Positions 31,501-35,285 of a stretch of DNA of 35,285 nt are shown one piece after another (within the stretch, counting starts at the first letter, position 1; each line of letters begins with the position of its first letter). The stretch covers positions 698,201 to 733,485 of the forward strand of contig CAMPET010000001.1 in the NCBI GenBank assembly GCA_946803715.1, given 5' to 3'. The position numbers were made by a program, and so were the translations under genes. Under the pieces are notes generated by a model. That model did not search any database. It was not told the origin of the DNA and worked only from the letters and a program-made list of their open reading frames with translations. Source of the DNA: Beroe ovata (taxonomy: Eukaryota; Ctenophora; Nuda; Beroida; Beroidae).

Positions 31501-32989
31501 TCACCTGACATCCTCCACTATCTCGTATCTGCTGGAGGATCTGTATCTCAATCTTAGCTGCGTCTCGGTATTTCTCCACATTACGGATAATCTTCACAGC
31601 AACCCTCTCTCCTGTGAGTTAGTGATGTTGCTTAATAAACAACAAATGTTGCTTTTTATAATAGTGTGAGCAACATTTTATTCAGGTATATAGAAATCGG
31701 TATTATTGGAAAGGGGTAACGGAATGGTAATTACATCACGTGACAGCGATTGGCCAATAGGAACAATGATTCAATGTGATTAGGCTTTCAACTCTCTATA
31801 TAGTGAACAGGGGTTCGCTAGATGATCAGTATGGAGGTAAGAGAAGGGCAAGTAGGGGGTCAGACGGGACGCAAGAGGGGGTCAGTAGGGGATCCACAGG
31901 GTCGAGATATAGGAAGGTCATTATTCAAACATGGCAAATAGCCACTACCACACACCTGATCAGTCAGCAATATGGCAAAGTAGCCACTACAAAGTATCCA
32001 CTACATAAAAGTATCCACTACCACATACCTGATCGTTGTTCATCTTTACACAACACAACCTTCCCGAAAGTTCCCTCTCCCAGCTCCCTCTTAATGCGGT
32101 ACCTGTCACCCAGCACGTCACCTTTACAGAATATGAGGTGCCCTTCAGATGTGTTCCGGATCCTGGGTGCCACCACTTCAGATCTCCTGGTGGTGTCATG
32201 GGTCAGTGGTGTCATTGGTCAGTGGTGTAAATGGCCAGTGGTGTCATGGGTCAGTGGTGTCAAGGATCAGTGGTGTCATGGGTTAGTGGTGTCTTGGGTC
32301 AGTGGTGTCGTGGGTCAGTAGTGTCATGCGTCAGTGGGGTCATTAGATATCAATGCTGAATAATTCTATCTGTTGCAAACACCGAAATGATCACTTAACC
32401 CAATTGACTATCGGTAAAATCGTGACAATTTACCGCTCTTTATTACGGAGTCGACGTTTGTTATCTCTGTCTATGGAGCTTGGTCCCTCCTCCTCCCCTG
32501 GGGAACGAGTGCTCATGTTACAATGGCGTCAAGAAAAACCGGTGTCAAAAATGGATTCGGTGTATTTTAGTGGACATTTTAGTGGACATTGGACGCGTTA
32601 GTAGACATCAGACGCGTCGGTCTCAGTTGATATCTCATGGAATGACACAGAAAATAAATCAATGGTGGGGAAGAAGAGGTCATACTATGTCGTCGAGATG
32701 ATCTCCTCCTCTTTTTCTTGTGATCATCTCTGTTTCGTGAACTCCTCCTCCGACTTTTCTTATGATGTCGAGAACTCTGCTGACGTCTCTCTTCGTCACG
32801 AGACCGATCACGTGACCGTTCACGTGACCCTCGCCTGGAGGATGATCGATGACGGACGGTGCGAGTTCTCGTATCAGAGTCCGAGTGTGAGCGATAGTCC
32901 TGTCGGCGTGAGGTGTCACGCGGGTCCCTGCGTGAGGTGTCACGGAGCGAGGGAGGAGAGTCGCCTGAGGACATGGATCGCCGGGTCAT
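28599..32989 (-). CDS. CLK: CDC-like (CLK/LAMMER) dual-specificity protein kinase
   Basis: Ten minus-strand exons are 32686-32989, 32434-32497, 32029-32186, 31505-31611, 30430-30604, 29950-30074, 29709-29865, 29100-29220, 28894-29003 and 28599-28726. They give 482 residues, the usual CLK length. Residues 1-122 are an RS-rich nuclear domain. The kinase domain begins at EGHLIF (136) and shows GEGTFG (158-163), VAVK (Lys182), HTDLKPEN (275-282), the activation segment with HEDEHHS and STRHYRA, and [12 protein letters not shown] (375-386), the LAMMER signature. CLKs phosphorylate SR proteins and so control splice-site choice in the nucleus. Two oddities: DFG is DLG (314-316), and the APE proline is Leu (ALE, 336-338). 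Introns carry several minisatellites. SF3B2 lies directly upstream on the same strand. Confidence 0.93.
28746..28845. repeat. 20-bp G-rich minisatellite in CLK intron
   Basis: About five copies of GGGATGAGGGGTGGGAGTAC with minor variants lie just before the last exon of the CLK gene. Confidence 0.9.
29225..29380. repeat. Minisatellite in CLK intron
   Basis: About seven copies of a GGGGTAACATTTGGGGAGAAT-like unit lie immediately next to the exon that encodes the LAMMER motif. Confidence 0.9.
30605..31504. other. CLK intron with (GT)n and one-base gap
   Basis: A (GT)n run at about 31106-31130 is followed by a single N at 31131. CACGTGAC-type E-box sequences occur at about 30635 and 30670. No exon was found between the two CLK exons that flank it, whose phases join directly. 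Confidence 0.7.
32196..32345. repeat. 16-bp minisatellite in CLK intron
   Basis: About nine copies of GGTCAGTGGTGTCATG, slightly diverged, lie next to the acceptor of the exon starting at 32186. Confidence 0.9.
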
Positions 32990-33349
32990 GGAGCGTTGGT
33001 GAAGCCGGACTGTTGACTCTTCACTGGGGTTTGATGGACATCCTAGACATGAATATACAAGGTAAGCGGGATAGAGGGTAGGGATTTGGTGAATAAGAAT
33101 ATCAATAATGGCTGGCGCGGTATTCGATTACTCAAGGAGAATATCGTGTAAATAGACAAGGGGGAAATGAAAGATTGCAATAAATAAAAAGGATTTCCAA
33201 CTGAGTCAACTCAGCAATGATTGTAAAATAGTGCTATGACGGAATTGTCAACATGTGCTGTTAAAATGAACTCTCTCATGAACTTGTCTGTTTTTGGCGG
33301 AGGAACACCCGATCACAAGCAAATCGATAACAATAATAAATGAAATTCA
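32990..33349. other. Interval between SF3B2 and CLK
   Basis: These 360 bases between the SF3B2 stop and the CLK start codon must hold the SF3B2 3' end and the CLK promoter/5' UTR. The CLK frame stays open upstream of its ATG for a while, so an earlier start is conceivable. The antisense open frame across this region and the RS exon is a shadow. Confidence 0.5.
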
Positions 33350-35236
33350 CTAGAATTTGAATTCTTTGTACTTCTTTGCTTTGGCTGCATCTTGTTGCTC
33401 TTTCAGCTTCCTTTTCTGCGAGAAAGGGAATTATTGCAACGCCATAACCACGGCAGAAATTGCATACATGACGTAGAATTCTGTCATAGAGTGGTGTCAT
33501 AGAATGATGCCACAGTACGCTGACATTTTGTTTCATCATTATGGTGTCATACTATGGTGTCTGTTATAGACCCCCACGTAGTATGTTCGTGATTTACTAA
33601 CTAAACTGAAGTCGTAAATAGGGTAAATAGTGTACAGGTGTCATACCATGGTGTCATACCCACTCTCCGCCACCTACCTTCTGACTAGCCTCGCCGCTGG
33701 GAGCTGTAGCTGACGCCGCCGATACAGATGAGGAGGAAGATGAAGCCGCCGCCACCGCCGCCTCATTTCCCACTGGACCAGGCACTTTGATAGCCGCCGT
33801 GACGTCATACACGTGCTGTGTGCCCATCATACCTTCACCAACCTGGGATATATTATAGGGATTGTCAACTCCCGGTATATTTTGTGTGATGAGGCAATCA
33901 ACTTAGGTTGCAACAGAGCAGTGGTCTGTACGGAACACCGCGATCTCGATTCCTTGCCGTACAGCAAGGATATCATACCCATCATGCTCTCGATATGCTG
34001 GTCTAGTGGTTTATAACTAGCATGTCGTTAAACAACGAGATTGATTGGGATACAAATTATAATCATAAGGATTGCTAACTAATATAAGTGCGCTGGGCTG
34101 CCACCCACGTGCAGTCTACGAACTCTACTCCGGGAGAGTCAATCTTTCTCTCCGCGCTCTCCATCTCAACTAATCTTTTCAATATCCCTCCCCCCCCTTT
34201 CTTCCCTCTCAGTGCTTACCTCGACTTGTTTCTGGGGTAGGATGGTGTAGAGGGCAGGACCAGCCTCAGTCGATGACTCCAGACCGGACTCCTTAGTTTT
34301 CCGGAGCTCGATGATGTCGGGTGTTTCCAGACCCGCTGAAACAGTCTGTAACCCACTGGGCGTCTCCAGACTGAGGGGAGATTAGGAGGAATACGTGTCA
34401 ATCGGGGATGAGAACAAATTCTAATTCCTGCGGTGGAAAAAAACCAAATAACGGCCTATGGGAAACATTATTCTCCAGGATGAGTGACCCAAAACGACCA
34501 GCAGGGAGCGGTTTTCTGACCCACTTTGACCCACACGCGCTGTTTGATATATTATCAGGGAAAGAGCTACTGTAACATCTCAGCTCCCCGCCCTGGGAAT
34601 CAGGGTTCCTACGATTACAGTGGGTGAGATGGCCCGCGGGGACCATCACACCCCCTGATCTTATCATTGGGCCGAGCTACAGCATCTCCTATGATTTCCC
34701 AATCTATCGTATCGCTATCTTTTCCTGTCATTCGGGAATTTCATCCCAACTTACCCCTCAGCAGGTGTGATGATACCGGACTCATCCTCTTTCTCCTCTT
34801 CCTTTTCCTCCTCGCTCTCACTCTCACTCTCGCTCTCCAGTGCTCCCCACAGTACCACGTCAGTCGGGTCCAGTTCGTCATCCTGCGGAGAATTATAGGT
34901 GAGTCCTGTGGAGGTGAGTTTCCTCAGAATTATAGGTGAGTTATCACCAGGTGAACATTATCATTATTGGGTTAGCAACCAGAATTCATTTGAAATGACA
35001 TGGATAATTATAGTCGTGCTGGCAATGGTGGAGGGCTGGCCGCATGAATCGCCTTAGTTTGAAGTTGGAACTCTAGTTGAAATTTGACCAATGCAGAAAT
35101 CACCTGATGAATCTGATGGAAATTTTCGTTATTAAGCTGGGGTTTCTTACCTTCCTGTATCCTTGATAATCAGTTCCGAACACGTCACCGTAAAGTGGTT
35201 GTCCCTTCTCGTTCACTGGCGGTTTACCCCAACCAC
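33350..35236 (-). CDS. SF3B2: Splicing factor 3B subunit 2, C-terminal part
   Basis: Minus-strand exons are 35151-35236, 34755-34882, 34220-34370, 33678-33842 and 33350-33415, with all phases joining. Diagnostic segments in order are GWGKPPVNEKGQPLYGDVFG, an acidic Ser/Glu run, GIITPAEG, SGLQTVSAGLETPDIIELRK, LYTILPQKQ, GEGMMGTQHVYDV, and the terminus KKYKEFKF. These follow the C-terminal half of SF3B2 (SAP145), a component of the SF3b complex of U2 snRNP that contacts the branch-site region. The Ala/Ser-rich stretch after HVYDV replaces longer acidic sequence of the vertebrate protein. The upstream exons lie off the right edge. The first visible exon begins with the last two bases of a codon. 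Confidence 0.95.
33480..33660. repeat. Degenerate GGTGTCATA repeats in last SF3B2 intron
   Basis: Several GTGGTGTCATAGAATGATG / TGGTGTCATAC units are scattered through this intron, related in sequence to the GTGGTGTCATG minisatellite at 32196-32345. Confidence 0.6.
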
Positions 35237-35249
35237 CTGTGTGACAAGT

Positions 35250-35285
35250 GTGTGTGACAAGTGTGTGTGTGTGTGTGTGTGTGTG
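35250..35285. repeat. (GT)n microsatellite at right edge
   Basis: A GTGTGACAA repeat passes into pure (GT)n at the end of the window, inside the SF3B2 intron. Confidence 0.9.

Noticed and set aside
32662-33081. 139-codon plus-strand open frame
   Set aside because: It is the antisense shadow of the RS-domain exon of the CLK gene, whose splicing and homology are clear.
1-35285. tRNA or rRNA genes and CRISPR arrays
   Set aside because: No cloverleaf or rRNA core sequence was recognised, and the tandem repeats are eukaryotic minisatellites without unique spacers.

Overview
This is eukaryotic, metazoan-type genomic DNA. Genes are split into many short exons with GT-AG introns, and the introns carry minisatellites, (GT/CA)n microsatellites, small palindromic elements and assembly gaps (runs of N). 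The identifiable genes are a Goliath/RNF13-type PA-domain membrane protein, a PINK1-like kinase, a PLAC8 protein, a CLK/LAMMER kinase and SF3B2, so an animal is likely. Compact spacing and genes nested in introns suggest an invertebrate, possibly an early-branching one such as a sponge; that last point is a guess. I built exon chains by hand from splice sites, reading phase and protein similarity. In every multi-exon model the phases close, and the complete models have lengths divisible by three.

Layout, left to right. 2417-4840 (-): extracellular PA-type and transmembrane half of a Goliath/RNF13-like E3 ligase, whose RING exons must lie off the left edge; its first intron holds a 657-bp non-autonomous hAT element. 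6568-8414 (+): a complete 342-residue PINK1-like kinase in seven exons. Its last codons overlap tail-to-tail with 8388-9807 (-), a two-exon type I membrane protein with a signal peptide. 10781-20383 (+), extending to 21804: a coiled-coil gene ending in a divergent CHORD-like zinc domain, with two competing terminal exons, one of which ends in a CaaX box. Two minus-strand genes are nested in its introns: a single-exon PLAC8 gene (13026-13637) and a small secreted protein (17767-18314). 22969-27501 (-): an unrecognised 442-residue coiled-coil gene in 11 exons. 28599-32989 (-): a complete 482-residue CLK/LAMMER kinase in ten exons, including the RS domain. 33350-35236 (-): the C-terminal five exons of SF3B2, continuing off the right edge.

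How they fit together: SF3B2 (U2 snRNP) and CLK (SR-protein kinase) are both splicing factors and lie in tandem 360 bp apart. The other genes show no obvious shared pathway. The most unusual locus is the coiled-coil/CHORD-like gene, where the zinc domain is completed by either of two alternative last exons, only one of which would give a prenylated protein.
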